A stretch of 64,000 nucleotides of DNA from Lingula anatina (Eukaryota; Brachiopoda; Lingulata; Lingulida; Lingulidae). Of this stretch, positions 10,487-24,438 are shown in pieces. The notes below the pieces were generated by a model. That model was not told the origin of the DNA. It saw only the letters and a program-made list of their open reading frames with translations, and did not search any database. Both the position numbers and the translations under genes were made by a program. The stretch's first letter is position 1; each line of letters starts with the position of its first letter. The stretch is taken from assembly GCF_001039355.2 (NCBI RefSeq), contig NW_019776079.1:583497-647496 (forward strand). Reading direction: 5' to 3'.

Positions 10487-13400
10487 TTTCGTAAATTGTT
10501 CGCTACATGTGATGCATCGTGCTCTTTATATTTCCCTCTACCCTAGAACATAGGTTTCTCCTTGAAAGACATAGGTCTTCATAGAGTCCTCCCTATTTCA
10601 CCGTACACTTACCGACACGCCGAGTGCCAGAGAACTGACGGCGATTCGTACTTATCTGCATATAAACGCTTGCTGACAACTTGAATGTTAGAAGGCTGAT
10701 GTTGACGCCATTCGAATACTATGACATGCAAAAAGAGTCACCGCCAGTCCACTGATGTCCAGAGACCTGGTCATTGTTAATTCCGGCAGTTCTGTGGAAA
10801 TCATTTAGTCACCTAAAAGCTTGTGATATACTGGGCCCACCTGCGTTTCTGAAGCGAGCAATTAATAAGTCGTGCCCCGTGTGGATGTTAGAGGTAATGT
10901 TACAGCGAGAGAAGTTTGTGACAACCAGCCTCTAGTTGTCAGTAATGTGCGAACTGACAAGTGGAACACGGAACACCATTTGTCATCGCAGAGACTGGAT
11001 ATACGAGAATCTGGTCTCTGTGACTATCAAATGAGCTTCTGATGCCCCGGTTACCACGCTATCTCCCTATTTTAAAGAAAAAGGATTAAATCCTGACTAT
11101 AGAAAAGACAACAGTAAATGCAACAATGCACTGTCTTTTGTGTCAAAATATCAGCTATCCCCTTCTACTACTAGTCTTTATTTGATTCGAACTTGAACAT
11201 ACGCTGAATAGCTTTCATTGACAACAGAATATAGCACTGTCTCCTTCTGCGTCAATGGTGCGATCGTCAGCTCGATTTTCAAGGAGAAGTGAGACCTTTG
11301 GCTCATGTATAACGACCCTAGGTCAGATTAACTTTGATTTCTATACGCAGTCAAATCACTCAGTTAAAATCTAACAGTTGACGTTATTTTGTCTTATTCA
11401 TTTATTATTCAATTTCATTGGAATTTTTGCCTTAGCATATGAAACATGTCGTGTCATATTTTACCTTATGCCAGCTCTGCAGAGTGAAGCGTCCCCAGCC
11501 ATGAGATCACTATCTACAGCAAGTACCAACCGCCAGTCTACTGGCTAATTTATAAGTGATATCATGAAATTTTTACGACAATGCAAATGACGTGATTTGA
11601 CCTTACCGGGCTGCCACAAATCCTATGATTATTGGTATTTTATAAGATGTGCCTTCTGTTAATCTTTCCACTTTGACTTGATACGACTAAAATCTAGGAT
11701 ATATTCACCGCGCTGCTTCACTGACTGTCTATTTGATTTCCTATATCTTAAGTTTACCATTGAACTTCCCTTTCAATTTAGGATTACCGAACTTGAACCT
11801 AATTTCTTCCTATTGGAAAACCGCATCTGGTTCACTCGTTGTTTCTTGCAAATCAATACCATAATCTTGCTGATCAGATTCGTAAATTAAGAGGCCCAAA
11901 AGGGTAAAGAAAAAATCTAAGAATATTTTCATTCAGAAATTATGATGAAAAATAAAAGTATAAATGGTGAAAATGCCCTTATTCATAAATTGATCGTAAT
12001 TACTTTTAGCTGACATCAAAGAAAACATTTTAGGTCTGGTTCTCCCCTTTTGTTCCACATTGACGTATTTTAGCTGCAGTGCAGAGATATAAGTTTAATT
12101 TCCTGAACCGCAAATATGTGTGCGTCAATCTGCTTTCCGTAGACCCCCAACTGAACCGTCTCCAGTCGAGCATTTTGTAAGAAATCGGCTTCACTCTCTC
12201 CGTGGGCTTCACTTAAAGGAGATATGAGGCTACAATGTACACTAATAAAACCAAATTAATTTTGATCTCACTTTCCATTTATCACTTCATCCCATTAATG
12301 TGGACTCGCATCTGTGACGGCATAGAGTGTTTTTGTCTGATTTGATAATGAATGCGTATTCACGAAAAAAAACTCGCTCAGTTGATCTTGACGGTGTGAA
12401 TTTAGCACCGAACTTGATTAATGCTGATAAATCGTCCGGATTAACGTTGACTAATGAATCAATTGATTTACCATTACGTGGCTTTTCATGGAGTAAAACA
12501 GCGAGACAGATTCTTTCATATATTTCATAACATAAATCAAAATAAAAAGTAACTTAAGGCAAATCTAGAAAGTTTGATTTTAGACACCGATTTTTTTGTC
12601 AATTTATTATTCGGGGTTGCCATAGTAATCTTAATATTACCATTCAATCATTCATAGGTTTTATCGACATTTCAAATACCGACCCATATCTACCTCCTGA
12701 GTTAACTGGTGTATGACAGTGGCGGATTTGGGGGGGGGGGGTCAACGGGGTCCTGACTCCCTCTTCGATTCCTGATGAAATACGCGCCAAAACACGTATA
12801 CCTGAAACAGTTCTAAACACCAATCCAAGACATCAATTTTTATCGGGGCCCGGGTTTTATTGACATTCCAAATACCGACCCATATCGACCACCTGAGTTA
12901 ACTGTCGCTCTGACGTATTATTGTCTTAGCGCTGACAATTGCCTTACCAGCGACAGTATTAATGGACACTGCGACGCTATAAGCAAGAAGTTCTTGCTGT
13001 AAGTAACTGTTGAGGTGGAGGAAAGATAGTGTCCGGTATTATACATCCAATCATGAAATACTGTACAAGCAGTAATTTCGCATTAAAGATCACTTGACGA
13101 GGTGTGTCACAGTGGCGGATTTAGGGGGGGTCAGGGGGGTCCCGAGCCCCTCTTCGATTTCTGAAGAAATACGTGACAAAAACACGTATACCTGAAACAG
13201 TTCTAAATACCAATCCAAGACACCAATTTTTTTCGGGGCCCCGAAGCGTGCCCCGAAACCTGACGCCAAGGGGGTGAGGGTAGGCCTCGCATATTGAGGC
13301 CTGTCACGCCCCCCCCTTCAAAAAATTCTGGATCCGCCCTTAAGCTCCGTAACCCGAAAGCATCGCGAATTGCGACCGAGTGCAAGCGTCTCTATTCCAC

Positions 13401-15268
13401 AACTCGGCCTCGAAATGAAAGGTGATATCGTTATCGCAATTCGCGATGCTTTCGAGTTACGGGGCCCTGGTCACTGCCCGCCTGTTAAAGACGTGATACA
13501 CATCAGACATCGGTGCAAAATGACAAAGACGCATGACTCTGTGGCCTAGCTTCCACCAGGGGTTTTCCGCTGATGTTCTTTACGGGGGTTTTTATTGACA
13601 GAAAGCCAGAGTAATGGGATTGTAAGTAATGTTACCAATAATGCTTTTACGTGTACTGGCGCGCTGTTTATTTAAAACTCCAAACGCGAGTGACAGAATT
13701 ACCCTCATATATTAGCAAGCGAAGCGAGTGGGATCCGAGTAGGAGGAGGCCCAAAAAGAGGGACTTATGAGTAAAAAATACATAAAAATGATGTCTTCTT
13801 AAGAGACCTAGGTCTGTATCCCCCGACCCCCGTTCATTCCCATGTCACCGCTTTATTTCTTTCATAATACAAAGGATGGACTAGTAGGCTACCATCTTTA
13901 CACTTTCACTTTCTAATATGAGTTGTATTTTTCATCAGAGTGATTGCCCTGAATTTTCACTTCAAGTGCATAATTACCCTTATTAGCCCCGATATGCTGT
14001 TTAAACTGAACCACCCCTAAGCTTGTCTGGGCGCTACGTGTTCATCGACGATCTCAGACTGGCTGGGTCATCTTCATTCCCATAAATTTGAATCAGAACA
14101 GTTGCTTTATCAAGTATTATGACCACCTATTTGCATTTATTAACTGCAAACTGGGCTAATATGAGTCAGTTGTGATATTGCTCAACATTGCTGCAGTTTT
14201 CAGCCAATTTACCACTTCGCTCAACTCTACCTTTGTACAGGGAAATGGTGTGTGCGGTACTTTATAGATTTAATAGAAGATGCAGACTGTGGCAAGCGCG
14301 AAAGCAAACCGCTTCTTTCTCACTGGTCTAACTAGTGGATTCGCAGTTATTCTCGCCTTAAGTCAAGGTTTTCCTTCCCTATCTCCTAAGACACTTATCG
14401 TTAGGATTGAGCCCTGGCTCAGTTACGCCACAGATCGCAACCTCGCATTCATGACCCTAAATGAGGGAGATTACGTTTACGGTGACTAAATACACCTCAT
14501 GATGGTCCTCATCAGTATAGATTAGTTCAAGTTTTATGTCTATACAGGTGCTCCTGTTGAAATATATTACATTCATTGTCCAACGTTCTTCATTGTAACT
14601 TTGTCCCCAGCAACGGTTTAGAGGGCCCATGACAACCCTCTTAAAGCCATTCTCGTCGGTGGCAAAAGTTGTGATAAAATAGTCTCGCTGAAATTCTACA
14701 ACTTATAAAATAAAAATGAGGAAAAGTTCCAAACGCTGGGAAATCACTTGGATTGTCCTTTCATACAGTGTTTTTTTATGAGCACGGTTTTCCCAAGATA
14801 CATTAATCATTTTTCACTGGTTTGGCATGGGGGTATACTGAAATATGATCTGTCATCTCGTTTCACACCTGAATCATGACGTACTGTGCCATTCGTCTTG
14901 GGTGAGCAAACTGCTGTAGCATACAGCAAATCGATAGATCTTGGAGTAATTGATTCTTTCTTCCACGGGATAATATATAAAATGTATTGCAGCATAAAAA
15001 TTAGTAACAATGCCGACGGAACACCTTACGATAGTATTATCAGATTATCTGGCAATAAGCTCATCAAATTCAATTCTAGCTTTAACAAACATCTCGCCAT
15101 TGGTTTTCTAATGTAATTCGATAAAAATAGGATCCTACATCTAATGATCTGCGACGCCTCGCTTCCTAACCAACTGCCATATCTGCCAAATCCAATATCT
15201 TGAAGGAAATAATTCACTGAACAAGAGAGGTTCATCATGTCTCAGGCCAAAGATAATGGTGTAATCTA

Positions 15269-15306
<38 letters not shown>

Positions 15307-15323
15307 AAACACGTTTTCTAAAG
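10487..15323. repeat. Copy 2 of the 4.9 kb direct duplication
   Basis: This is the partner of 5597-10485, starting immediately after the N at 10486. After the (TC)n tract it continues into unique sequence (CTAAAGTTACCTGC), whereas copy 1 ends at CTTAAG and the N. All the small repeats listed for copy 1 recur here: the GTGGCGGAT element at about 13111-13340, the hairpin at 13347-13462 and the 52-bp repeats. No gene is supported in it. Confidence 0.9.
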
Positions 15324-18300
15324 TTACCTGCACTCCTAGACTATGCAGTTCACATATTCACATCTCGATGTTTCCAATGCTTGAATACGTAGTGTATAGA
15401 GCACATAAATATTTTAGCACCAGTTGGTTCCATAACTCACAAAGAAATAGCAACACGCAAAAAACCAAACCTACCTCCTCTTACTCGACAAACGCTCAAA
15501 CTAATACACATCTGTCAAAGTATGCCGAGGGTATCACGATGACAAACACAGTTGAACTGAGCGTCTTTGCCCTTCTCAACGCTTCGTCTGCTGCTAGCCT
15601 TTACCTTGACTTCTCCTTTTGTATTTTATTCTGAAGCTGCGGCATATACTCTCCATTGATCAATTTCAATCAGAGATCTTACGCTCTAAAAAGCCTCTCG
15701 TTTAGAAAATTCGTATTTTGCATCCTTACAAAAGTGTGAGATTTTTTATCGTGTCTGCAAGTGTAAAGCAAATAAATTTTGTGCTGTTGCTGCTGCTGTT
15801 GTCAGAATATTTTTTTCTCTTAAGCACAAAAATGGGTATGAATTGTTCATGTTCTTAGTAGTGAAACAGTGAAGATGAAGTGTTAATTAATGTCTTTCAT
15901 AAATGCGTCATTAACTGATGCGTTGTCGTAAAATGTGCTTCTGGATACACTAAGTAAGTGAAATTCAATTGATTTTATTCTGTGTCCTATTTCTTGTGTC
16001 AATCAGCGGTGATGCTGCGGATCGAAAATATCCAAAAGCAGCTCTAGGTTTACAAAATTACTTAATCTAACTTTTGACGTCACTGCGCTTCAGCGGCAAA
16101 ATTTTAAAAATGATTCAGAAGTACTGTATACAAAGATTTTCCATGATCACATGAAATCGCCCTGAGGTTCGAGGTATTCGAGACATGGCTTCGTTCAGCA
16201 GCATTATCAAATATAATGACATTAGTTGGGGCTTTTGCAGTATACAGTGCTATGTCACTGAGGTCTGTTATACACAGCTAATAAAATACATCTTCGAGTG
16301 CGTTCTATTTAAGGTCCCTTTTTTTCCTTTTATATTGCGTCTGTCTACTTAATGCGTACGGCAAGCTTACCGGAAAAGAATTTCTATATATTTAGTTAAA
16401 TAAGCAGGCATGAAAAGTCACGATTATATGCACCAATGTTTATAACGAAAATGACATTTGCTTTTAAATGCTGCTGAATATTAGGATCCTTACATTAACG
16501 TTTGTACAGGAACTGAAACCGTGCGTGCTGTATTGAGTTCATGAAATGCACAACAGCGTGAGACCTAAAAGCTTTATATGACGTAGATCCATGCATAAAC
16601 TGTTGATTAATCTGCCTTTCTTTTTTTTCTTTCTTCTTCTTCTTCGTATTTCTGCTTACGCAACTCATTGATTAGAGTACACCCAGCGGTAGCTTTGGGG
16701 AAGAGTAATCAGTGGCACTGAAAATCAATGCTTTTTCTAAGTCTGAGCCAGAAACCCAAGGCTCTTTTTTAACAACAGTACACCAATTAATTGCCAACAT
16801 ATATTATATTTAATACACCTTTGTGTCATCCCGTACAGTTACAGACTTCTCCAAAACAAGGTGGGTCTCTCCTACCTCAACCTGGTCACTTGTTCACACT
16901 ATACAAAAGAAAAATGATAACTTGAACAAGAGGCCCTCCGACCGTTTTCAATCTGTTAATGCATCTGTCAAGAAGATGTCAGATATAATCACCCCGTCCC
17001 AGTACTTCCCCCACCTCACCCACAATGACAGTATCGACACTGTGCGGATTACTGCAGGCTCCTTTTACACGATTTAGACGTAATATTCTGTTGTTTTAGC
17101 ACGATCAGCAAACGATATTCGCATTTTGAGAATTAATACGTCCAATGACGTTGGCAACCATGACTTAATCGCTCACCAGTTTTCAACATGCAGCGTCTTG
17201 CACGATCTTAGCATTTGAAATGTAAAAAACACTGCTCGAACAATCTGTCCACAAAATATTGGTGATAGAGTATCCACGCCCTTACACGCACACATCCCAG
17301 TACCCACAGACTAGTATAAATGCGTGTTCTCTTGAAGATAGGGCCCACCAAAAAACTTACTTTATGTGGATCCTACCTTGAATTTCATACAGTGAACATC
17401 AACAGACTATTGGCACAATTTACCCAAACGACTACATATCAGTGCATAAAACCAAAATATTGTACGCACCTCAACTTTTTTGCAGAATACTCGAGTTGAA
17501 GCAGGGGGATTCCATCTACGTGCAAATGAGTAAAAGAGGCTATGTATGGGTATAAGTTTCCTAATCCTTAGGGAGGAGCAAGTAAACAGTTTGGCTCAAA
17601 ATTACTCAATTCTTATTTGTTCGTAACTCCACGCTCCACCATGTTTTGACCGCCTGCCCATCACCCGAAGGCTTGTTTTCAACGGCGGATGATAGTCTGG
17701 TCGTCAGTTTCATGGCTGTTTTATCGAAAAAGGTTTGGTAAAATATTTACTTACAGTAGCAGACCTAAGAAGGATTAGATCTCATGAATCTGATATTTCA
17801 CTGAAGTTCCATGCGGAAGTATGTTTATTTTGCCTCGGGTAATTAGACTATACTTCGTCAGTTGACTAAGTGGATTAATTTTGCTTGCTTTTTCCTCAAC
17901 TTGCTTTGTGTAATTGACGATAAGAAGGCCTCTCAAAATATTTCGTCATAATATCTGCGCTTAGGACTAAAAAGGCACGGCTCTCAAGCCCCTTGCCTTT
18001 GGAAGTTATCAAATTTTTGCATGTCGGTTCATTAGGCCTGAGTATCGATTGGCGTTCAAACCTAATTGTGCATACCGCGTCCTTAAGGCGCTCTAAATTG
18101 CCGGATTTCAAGCTCACCCACACTGTCAACGAGGTTCATATTCAGTGATTTAAGTCAAGAGAGAGAATTTGATGAGAATAGTTTGCGTCATTTTAAGATA
18201 ACCAACGAGGTATATCGAAGAGGAAATTCTTCAAAACTCGGAGAGCGGTCGTCCTGTTATCTGTAATTTCAACTTTTTCAGGTCATGGGGTTGGATCATT

Positions 18301-19617
18301 AGTTGCATTAGTAAATATCAAAGTTGATAAACTTCTTGTATTCACTAAACTATATGAGACAGTGCCATAACTTCACAATAAAATTACCCACAAAGTAAAC
18401 GTAATTGTAGGCTTACCCGGTATAATTTGATTTTTCTTCCAGAATGCGGTATGTAATATCATAATAATTTTATAAGCATAGATGATAAATCAAAAGAAGA
18501 TGACAAAAAGAAAGTGTAAATAATGATGCCAAATTCACTTCTGGGAAACCAACAGTAAGCCGCAATACCACATCAGCAGGATGAAAAGATCAAGCCATGG
18601 GGACAAAAATTAAGCGTAAATAAATGTCTTAAACAGAGATAAAGCTAAAACCCCATAGTCCCCGTTCTATAAGTGAAATATGATACTGTGCTAACAAGAA
18701 ATAGCAGCATCTATGATAATCTTAGATCAACTTGGAAGACACGAAATGAAAGGGGCATCGGGGAAAGATCAAAACACAGAGAGAAAAAAATGCGCAAATA
18801 AATATCTTAAATATGCTGTAAAAAGTATTTTAATATGATAAAACACCGCAATTTTGTATTCTCACACACATTATTGATCATTAAAGTTGTCACTTGGGGC
18901 AAGACTTGTAATTATGGGTGTAGGTGTACGTATGTAGGGTTCGTGACTATGGTGTATTTTCATATCTTATCTGATAGTAGAACCACTGCCGAGAACCATC
19001 GTCTCGCTGTGTCGAGCGACCTGGGCCATGGTGTCACACAGTCGCTAGATAGATGGCTTGATTTCGGTGTCAAAGGACATGGCCGGCGTGAGAATTCAGG
19101 AAAATAGATCAGTTGCAGAAAACGCACACTACATAATGGTTGAACGAAAACATATCGACGCGAAGTCTGTGAAACTACTCCTGAACAATTTTCTAGTTGA
19201 GATACAGTATACTCTAAGCCGTCAACTGTTGTTATCTTCACAATATTGGGAGATAAATAACCTGTGGTACTTAATTTTTGTGCATTCATGGTCTAATCAA
19301 ATACATATGCTTCGATTCTACACCGTATTGAGATCCATTTATATCCCCGGGATTCATTCAGCAGGCTTGCGGGAAATTACATCGCGGCAATGTTGTCAAA
19401 GATAAGCCTTTCGTTAGATTCTAAGAAATTGATGAAAAAGAGCGGCTTTTGGACCTTTCCAATCTTTACCGCCTGACAACTCGTTGAGATTATTGCTGAT
19501 TCGACGTAGCATAAAATAATTTGGAAACATGTAAGATTCCTAGACGGCACAGAGTGTTCTTCACGCCAGGACTGCCTGCAACCCACTGTCACGCACTGTA
19601 ATGTAATACTGTCTTTC
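15324..19617. other. Intergenic, no gene recognised
   Basis: The longest ORFs are under 120 codons and resemble nothing known. A pyrimidine run ending in (TTC)n lies at about 16618-16646. Near 18610-18825 a loose direct repeat of about 180 bp (GCGTAAATAAATGTCTTAAA and GCGCAAATAAATATCTTAAA) suggests an old, decayed tandem or interspersed repeat. I see no exon with convincing splice sites. Confidence 0.35.
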
Positions 19618-19621
19618 CTTG

Positions 19622-19718
19622 TTACTTCAACAAAAATACATTTTAACAATAAAGAGATTAACCTGTGACCTCGTATATATAGATGTGGTATTGCGGCTTA
19701 CTTATGGTTTCCTAGAAG

Positions 19719-19803
<85 letters not shown>

Positions 19804-19893
19804 GCTGAGCTGGTTACTTCAACAAAATTACATTTAACAATAAAGAGATTAACCTATGACCTGATAGTTTCCTAGAAGTGATATATATATATA
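19622..19893. repeat. Direct repeat split by a (TA)n tract
   Basis: The block starting TTACTTCAACAAAAATAC at 19622 recurs at 19814 (TTACTTCAACAAAATTAC). Both continue through ACAATAAAGAGATTAACC and GTTTCCTAGAAGTGA, and each ends in a TA dinucleotide run. The first run is long (about 19722-19798), the second short (about 19880-19893). The second copy lacks about 30 bases found before GTTTCC in the first. The simplest reading is a local tandem duplication that included the TA microsatellite. Confidence 0.75.
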
Positions 19894-20264
19894 AGCAATA
19901 TATGGAAACAAAATTCAGAGATTCAAAGGTTTAATCAATCATAGTCCTACCTCCCTAGGTGTAACTTTTCATTTAAGTGGGAATGAACTGCCGTCTTCAT
20001 TTGCCAAATGGCGATCACGCATTATGTGTATGACCACGTTGTATGTGAAGAAATATTTTATCATCTTACATCTGTTCATGACTTTCATTTAACCTAGTTC
20101 ACCGGGCATGAGGTGTCGACTTTAATTGCTCTTCTTCTCACTTGTCAAGACGAACATGAATATCTCTACTGAATAATTCTACAGAACGCACTGTGTGGGA
20201 CCGAGGAGGAACAAGAGATAGAATTCCTTAGTGGGAGTAGGGGATATTGACAGTAGGCCCTACA

Positions 20265-20270
20265 CGCACG

Positions 20271-20308
<38 letters not shown>
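20265..20308. repeat. (CA)n microsatellite
   Basis: ACGC repeats pass into an uninterrupted AC dinucleotide run. No gene is visible around it. Confidence 0.9.
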
Positions 20309-20310
<2 letters not shown>

Positions 20311-23300
20311 GGCATATGTTAATTTCGAAAGGATGAATTCATAATCGTAAGTTGAAACTTGGAAAATGAAAATCTGTACGGATAATGTTTAGTAAAATCA
20401 CTTAATAAACAAACTTAATAAAAAACACTTGGTGTTCGATCCATTTAATCATCTTGTTGCATAAAATGTTGCATTTCTAACCTTTGTGACATTACTGTCA
20501 TTTGTGACATTTTTGTGACATTCCTGTTCTTTGCATTATGCATATCATATGCTCACAAAATCATTACAGCACTTTTGTTTATTTGTGATGCATTCAGATC
20601 TCCTTTTATCAAAATTAATACTACGTGTAATGATGTATTCAATCCAAGTTTATTGCTGTCAGTTTTTCAAATGAATCCCCATCCTTGATGGGAAATGGTG
20701 TTATATTTTGTTTTCAAAGTAAATAACGATTCCCAGCCAAACATTGTCCTCCGTGCTGAGAAAATTCTAGCTGTTTTTAGAATCGATCGCAAAGTAATAG
20801 TATTATGCCGAATATACTTCTTAGCTAATATTTTTAAAACCAAATCTGACGTCTCGCGAGGGAATTCCTCTCTTGCCAATTTAGAAATTAACCTTCACTT
20901 AGTTTCATTTTTTCCGTCTCCACTTAAGTGTAACAAATACTATTTAATGTCAATATAATAGTTGTCTATCAGACAAACTTTACTATAGTATTTGCATTTT
21001 TCCTCCAAAACTAGTTTTAGATATAATACTTTAAATTGACGATTCAGGCGCATTGATCGAATTAATAAGCCCGTAGCAACTCTCTCTCTCTCCCTTCTCT
21101 ACCTCTCTTTTTCTTAGTAAATAACATACTTACTTGGTTTTATAAAATAATGAGAAAAATGATATTTTACCTTAGCCATGCTCCCCTTTAAGTCTACTAG
21201 CTTCGAGATCAGGCGAAGTAAAAGGGCGTAGGGAACTGAACACGATGTTTCTTTTCAGACGAACTAAAATAGATGACCGCGTCTCTCTCCCATGTCAGTC
21301 TACAAGTGCAGGTATTCGTTGTGCCACGCTTGCGCAGTTCTCCAGATTTTCTGGTCGATTTTAAAGTTCTGCGTTCTGCTTCTTCACCGTCGTCCTAACG
21401 TTCCACAGCACGCGAACTGAACTGCCGCGTGCATTGATAATGATGCTGTCGAGATCTGAATGAAGTAATTTGTAGAGTCATCCCCGCTCCTATGTAGGGA
21501 AGTCTAAGGAACCGCACTTAAAGACAGATGAGTGAGATAACTCTCGCGTGTCAAAGCATTTCATCCATCACACACTAACACGGGCACAGTATTACACTAC
21601 TACATAGTGAGGCGTGAAACTTTTGAAAAGTTACCTGTCAAAACTGAACTGCTGAATGCCACTGCCCGAAATGCAACCATGTTTTATTAAACTGTGGTAC
21701 CCCGGGGCAAGGGTTAAAGAGAAAGACCAAACCAAGATGTTAGATGTTAGGAATTAGATCGACGGGAGGTGGGTTTGCTATGCACCTGGTCAAATATCCG
21801 ACTGCAGTTTTCTCTGTGGGAAAACGCCTTATTACTCCTATGATATTTACACTGGTGTAGTAGGACTAGATATTGAGGAAAATTTATCAAAAATGGACTA
21901 TTAATTTCAATCGATGTTCATCCGTGTAGGAGATCAGAATAACATACCATCTCCCGCATCGAATTGTAGGTATTTATACATCTCTGCTGACATGTTTAAC
22001 TCAGCTTCTTTAACTTCCCACTGTGATTAGGTTAGATAGGGTGAGCATCAAAATGCATGAATGATTTTAAATAACTTTCTGAGTAAATCTAAAAAACTCA
22101 TTCAGGTTCAACAAGAGAGAGAGAGAGAGAGATCACAGACTGTTTTACAAAAGCACCTACAACTTCATTCCGTCATCGAAGGCATAAGATGACAAGAAAC
22201 TTGATGACAAGAGGCAAGAGGCAAATATATCCCAAGTTGATTGCCAAGTGGCAGCCAAAAACATAAAGCGGTGTAGATGTACCAGTCCATTGTGTTAGAT
22301 GACTGGGTGTGATCATTTTGAGGTCAACTGTCGCAATAACAACTAGCTCTAACACACCCTTAGTATACCGAGTACAGACCTACAGCTAATGGTATTGCCA
22401 AATCTTGCCAAGAGACAGTTTGTGAAATAGGAAATGTAAGTAAAGAGATATTTTTACTATGTGCTTTTGTTTGTTTTTCTTTAGGGTCCACCAGCAGCCT
22501 TAGTCTTACAAACTCGGAATTGTTATGTACTCGCAATTTAGGGGAAAAAAGAGAATGCCTTTTAGCATGCTGCTTATAATCCCTTTAAAATTTTTATCTA
22601 ACACCAATATACTGCTAATTTTTAAATTGAATAAAGGATTTTTAAAGAGTTTTATCAAGCAAAAAAGTTGCCGGTTTTTATTCTAACAATTTTAAAGTTT
22701 CTTAGTAATTCATTGTATCTGCATGTTATTTATAGGCCATACTTTTAACCAACGAGTTCATCTTCAGAGCTCGTGATAGAAATACATTCTTAGTTTATAT
22801 TATAAATATTAGCTGGTGACTTATAAGAACATGGAACATTAAGAGGTATGCAAAACAATCTGAAAAAAATGCTATCTCACCCTACATATTTAAACAATAT
22901 ATTTTGTTTTTTAAATAAGGGCGTTCGCTATATAAACAAAATAAGTGAACTTATTATCATGTCTTTTTTTTCTCGAAGCAAATCTGTGTTTTCCTTCTTT
23001 TTTGTCGCTCAACATGCGTTGAAAACATGGCAGCATGTCCTTGACTACACAAAGTTAAAATTCACTGAATATTTAATCTATGCATGTATTTTTCCCAGGT
23101 CTGTATCGCTGTAATGATTTTATGCCTAGCCCCACAAAATCCCAGTAACAGCAGCACCAGATCAATCAGCGGTGAATTTCCCGACACACTCGCAGAGCGC
23201 ATACAATAGCCTATATATCGATCGTGCATCTTATGTTGCGCAGACTGGCGGCCAAGCCCACTTCACACTTACTTACTTCAACGTGCATTTGGGATTCAGG

Positions 23301-23390
23301 TGATTCAGCCACACGTCAAGTATCCCCTATTAGATGTCACAATTACATAATACCTCACTGCTGAAGGGAAAGCGGAGGTGACAGCGGTTT
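20309..23390. other. Intergenic, no gene recognised
   Basis: Only short ORFs with no family resemblance occur. Two opposite-strand ORFs at 20667-20958 overlap each other and are not supported by codon pattern or homology. Short CT and GA runs occur at about 21080-21110 and 22112-22131. The right part may contain the distal promoter of the collagen gene downstream. Confidence 0.35.
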
Positions 23391-23491
23391 AAGAAAGAGG
23401 TAGCCATGGCTAAGAGCTGCTGATTTCCCGTCGTTTCTCAAGGCCCTGAGTTTAGCTTTGTTCAGAGCTGTTGTGTGTGAACAATACCCAG
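23391..23491 (+). other. Possible 5' untranslated exon of collagen gene A
   Basis: The sequence CAATACCCAG is followed by GTGAGTTTTG, a strong donor site at 23491/23492. The first coding exon of gene A is preceded by a good acceptor (ATACATTTCAG) ending at 24431, only seven bases before its ATG. An untranslated first exon ending at 23491 would therefore join directly to 24432. The start of this exon cannot be read from the sequence. Confidence 0.4.
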
Positions 23492-24438
23492 GTGAGTTTT
23501 GTTTACCATTGAATACCAAATTTAAGCACGGCCATTTTGGTTTTAAGCTGGGGTAAAGGGATCGTTGGCGTCCCTATGGATTGACAAGGGTGTGGCAGGG
23601 GATAATTCTCGATGGTTACGTCTTTGCTGCATCATTAACTCAGGTATGAACACTTTCTTGCGCTCGTACTAAAATGGAGTCTCTGTCACCTGAATAAACT
23701 TACGTCAAGGTAATTCTACTATATGTGAATGTGAAGTTCCCGTACAGTGAGAGTTTCGCCATAACCAGTGTGTAAAATAGTAATGTTGTGACACCTGTCT
23801 ATTTGGCCACGATGCATGTACAACAGTGCAGTTAAAGAAACAATAACAAAATAAGGTCAACGATCTTGTAATTGTTTAAAATGACATATAATACATAAAC
23901 ACGAGAAAGAAAATAGCAATCTCTGGGTAGTGAGGAATATATCACCAATTAAGGTGTGTCTATTACCTGGGGCAGATGCAGCTGATTTATAGCTCCTGTG
24001 GCTCGGGGGAAACATAAATCAGGTCTTTGTCTTTAAAAGACAGATTCTAACATTCTATGACTGGACAGGTCTTTATCAACCTGTACTTTGATGTATCTTT
24101 CTGTCTTCTCTTAGATATTGAAAACTTATTTATGACACATTACTCAGTGTGTATGATCACGTTCTCACGACTCTCGTGTCTAAATATATCCATCAGTAGT
24201 GCAGGTATTACATTTTGTCTCAGTGATCCTTTGTACCTATGACTATCACTTCTTATCAACAGATTCAAAATCCTAGCCATCTTAGTCGTGCTTTGACAAC
24301 AATTTAGGGTTTTTTTTAACGATAGTTTAACATGCATAACACTTTCAGCGGCCAAACTAAATTATTCAGAAGATTGCGTGCCCACGTTGTCAGTGCCAAA
24401 TGTTGATTATTGCACAACTTATACATTTCAGGAAGACA

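Noticed and set aside
19619-19837. ORF with a long Tyr-Ile repeat
   Set aside because: Simply the translation of the (TA)n microsatellite.
20667-20958. Overlapping ORFs on both strands
   Set aside because: Mutually overlapping, no recognisable domain, no splice signals in consistent positions.
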